The notes below the pieces were generated by a model. It made no database searches. It saw nothing but the letters and a program-made list of their open reading frames with translations, and had not been told where the DNA came from. From Sarcocystis neurona (lineage: Eukaryota > Apicomplexa > Conoidasida > Eucoccidiorida > Sarcocystidae): DNA of 64,000 nucleotides. The DNA is taken from assembly GCA_000727475.1 (NCBI GenBank), contig KL647328.1, positions 248,001 to 312,000 of the forward strand, given 5' to 3'. Below are positions 61,129-64,000 of the stretch, piece by piece. The translations under genes were made by a program, and so were the position numbers. Within the stretch, counting starts at the first letter, position 1, and each line of letters begins with the position of its first letter.

Positions 61129-64000
61129 CTATTTCCTTAGGCTGACCGGGGCAATCTTTGTGCCGAGAGTTTCAGTAGTAGCAGTGGCCTTCTTGACGTC
61201 CAGCAGCTCGAATCTTAGCGGACACGTCGCACGTGGAAATGGAGTTCCTCTTCCGTCTTCCCCACGCGCAAGCTGAGTAGCCCCACTCATCGCTTCTTCA
61301 AAGGCTTTGTGGCTCCCGACCACTGCCACAATACTCCGTTCATCGCTTTTGCAGCTCGCGCCGTGCGCTGCCGCGCTCGTCGGCACCTGCAGCAGCTTCT
61401 GCAAGCGCGCAGCGAAGTCCCTGAAGTGTTGCCGCGTCGTGTGTACCACCTACAGGCAAGCGAAGGCGCACAATACGCGCACCGGTGCGCGTGCTTTGCC
61501 TAGCGCAGGGACACTTCAACTATACGCTTCGGAAAGTACGCAGCACAAGCAGTGTACTGTAGCTGAAGGACACACACGCACTCACCACATACGCATTTAC
61601 TGACAACATGGTCGTACATGGGGCTGCAGGGCGGCACTGCGAACAGCTAATCATGTGATTCACGCCATCCCCATGAGAGTTTCCACTAACGACGACGACG
61701 AACCGCATCTTTAATTCCTATATGACTCAGCGTTAAAATGCACCGGAGCGCATAAAAATTATTTATGAGTTGCCTTTTCCCCTTCCCCGAATCCCACTGA
61801 CCTTCAGCCCCAAAACAGTCTCTCGTGATTTTCGCGTATCAAGTTCTCGATGTGCAGCCCAGTCCGCGCCGGCTCCGAGTATCTCCCCCAAGCGGAATAA
61901 ACGACACAAGTGGCCACCCCACACTTGCACAGACACGCCGGTAACCAAGTAAGCAGTGCGCCTGATTCTGCACGGCTATTACGTGTGCTCTACGTGTGCA
62001 GACGCGCGTCTACGTGTACGCAAAACACCACACACACACAAACATCCACCTTTGCACATCGTACGCTCTGCGCTCACACCTTGTTGTTCCGCCTGTCCAG
62101 TCGCCGCTATACGGTCGTGGCATTCTCCCGCATCGCAGTTTTAGACAGGAAACACTGTATGGAACCTGCTGCAGTCGTACCTCATCTCGGTACTGAGCTC
62201 TGTGGTCCTTCGTTTCGCCAGCAATGTGTCTCCATAGCCCCGTATAGCCCTTCTGGTCGTTAGACTGCGGCTGATTGAAGCCACGAAGCACGGCAATAAT
62301 CGCGCGGGTGAGGCCTCGGTCCGTAAGGCTGTTGGTGAACTCCTCGAGTCCCGCAGCGGCATCTCGGTAGCGCTGCAGCGTGTCCAGTAACTGCGGATCC
62401 CTGTAGGAGCGAAACACGTACACGCCTGGCCCGTTGACCGAGAAGCTCCCTCCGTACGCGCCGCCAACAACTCGAACCTGATCCCACACGTAGTTGTTCG
62501 AAAGCGCCTCAGCAACCACCGACAGGTGGCCGTAGTATCGCTCCCCCGGGGACAGCATGCGGCCTCCCAGGTAGACATAGTTCACCTGCCTCGCAGATGT
62601 CGCAAAGCGCGCCGCAGACAACGCACTGACAATAACCTTCCACGGTAGCTGTGTTTGTACAAATGCCTCTCTGGAAAGCTGGCCCATTCTCTACACTCTC
62701 GCAGTTGCTGACAAGCGCACCAACGCGTACGTGTTATCTGCATGCTCACACGTGTACAAACATGTGAATACATAAATACGCACAGCTGCACCCCCACCCA
62801 AGGGAGCCCTGCACGAAGGTGCGGGTCTTGAAACACGACGGCTCCTAAGAAGTACTAAATGCAGACTGCCTTTGGGAGCGCCTCCGCTGGCGTCGTCACA
62901 TAGGTAAATCATATCTCCATCAGCGTATGTATCGCCTGCGTGACATGATATTTGCACTAGAGTGTGTCCGCACCTACACAGGTGCTGGTGTGCATGCATC
63001 GTCCGGCTTGAACCGCATGGGTTACGCTGTACCCTGTACACCCGTAAACCTGTCCATGAACGTATCACTGACCACCGGCAAAAAAGAACCGCTGTTTCCC
63101 TTCGACACTGTCTTTCTTCCCGCCCCCACTGTCCACATCAACTGGAGCTGCGACTCTTCCATGAATGAGTATCGCAGCTGACGCCTGCGCAGCTGCGTAT
63201 CAAGGCGCTCTGTTTATGAGCACCACAAGGAGTTCGCTCAACGCAACAGGCTGTCACGTCAAAGCTGCCGCGCGTCAGCGTGTCACTTCTCTAGAGAGCA
63301 CGACGATGATGACGTGCTTTCTATCAGACCGCTTGAGCCGCATAGCTACCTCTTCACATACACAGACGAAGAAAGACCTCTGCCGAACAGTAAACCCCTC
63401 ACGATACAGGTGACAATTGTTTACACGCAGGGGGATAAAAACACGTCTTTATCAAGCGCCCCCTCCTTACACACGTGTCCCCCCGGACGAAGAACCATCC
63501 TGCAGTAGCGACTTACACACGCAAGAATTCACGTGCTGAAGCGAGTGTTCAGGCACGCGCTATCTAAACAGCAACTCGTGACGCATCGCCTGTATTCACT
63601 TTCTCTCCTTCTGTTTCGCCGACTGTACCCACGTCCCGCAACACTCACACGCCAGCCTCATGCAGTTACCCCCACCGGACCGCGGACTCTCGCGAAGCAC
63701 CGTTAATGCCACCACAGATCGAGGTCTGTAGAGTGATGCAGAAGGAAAAGATAAAAAGTAACTTGCACAGGTGCAGATATGACAGCTACAGAGACCGACA
63801 CTTTGAACGGCTGATCCGTCGCATGAACGCGTCTGCGAGGTCGCGGCATCCAATCCTGTATACCTGAGTTGGGACGACGAAGCCCTCAGCCGCTGCGGGT
63901 CGTTTCACCCAGCGCTGCGCGTCTTCTTGCACGAGGCTGCGCCAATCGCAGGCAGGTACGATGCGCGTGCCTCCTTGAATATGCTCGACTTCTTTAAGGG
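61129..64000 (-). CDS. M16C metallopeptidase, presequence protease/falcilysin type (C-terminal part, partial)
   Basis: Three minus-strand exons are visible: 63998-63864 (continues past the window edge), 62585-62181 and 61449-61129. Both introns are phase 0 (1,278 and 731 bp). The spliced product gives the last 286 residues. The first exon ends EGFVVPTQ and the second starts VNYVYLGG, reproducing the VPTQVNY block conserved in this family. The second exon has WDQVRVVGGAYGGSF, containing the Arg and, six residues on, the Tyr that in PreP-like enzymes lie in the C-terminal half and hold the substrate peptide. SYRDPQLLDTLQRY and NDQKGYTGLWRHIAGET follow. The last exon carries TTRQHFRDFAARLQ and a hydrophobic strand (SIVAVVGS) typical of the C-terminus. 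The zinc-binding HxxEH motif lies in the N-terminal half outside this window. Family members degrade oligopeptides such as cleaved transit peptides in mitochondria or plastids; the Plasmodium member falcilysin also acts in the food vacuole. Confidence 0.93.

Noticed and set aside
1..64000. Mobile elements, CRISPR arrays, bacterial operons, telomeric repeats
   Set aside because: I found no reverse transcriptase, integrase or transposase signature, no regularly spaced short repeats with unique spacers, and no telomere-type arrays.

Overview
This looks like nuclear DNA of a coccidian apicomplexan, most likely an eimeriid such as Eimeria or Cyclospora. That placement is an inference from gene architecture, not from a marker gene. 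The reasons are GT-AG introns of about 0.1-2 kb, large proteins packed with Gln, Ala and Ser runs written as CAG/GCA/AGC, an AP2-like DNA-binding domain buried in a huge low-complexity protein, and a falcilysin/presequence-protease type M16 peptidase. I see no prokaryotic operons, rRNA, convincing tRNA, CRISPR array or mobile-element protein.

Layout. 1.2-4.4 kb (+): a Lys/Pro/Ala-rich protein with a decapeptide repeat array that is broken by an assembly gap. 4.4-9.8 kb: no gene I can defend. 9.85-12.49 kb (-): a fragmented multi-exon low-complexity gene with a short polyQ tract and a probable homopolymer frameshift. 13.86-23.16 kb (+): a very large low-complexity protein (about 2,570 residues in my splice model) carrying a divergent ApiAP2-like domain. 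23.2-31.5 kb: gene-poor, with dinucleotide microsatellites and three families of longer direct or tandem repeats. 31.5-43.3 kb: several short open frames that look protein-like on one or other strand but cannot be named. 43.9-54.7 kb (+): a five-exon gene for a coiled-coil/low-complexity protein of about 1,711 residues, with exon phases that agree at every junction. 54.7-61.0 kb: weak candidates and a 28-bp tandem repeat. 61.13-64.00 kb (-): the three C-terminal exons of the M16C peptidase, running off the right edge.

Only two products have a recognisable role: the AP2-like protein, presumably a transcriptional regulator, and the M16C peptidase, an organellar or vacuolar oligopeptidase. The genes do not form a pathway. 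They look like an ordinary stretch of coccidian chromosome in which intrinsically disordered proteins dominate. All splice sites were assigned by eye from consensus, phase and protein composition, so transcript data could change them.
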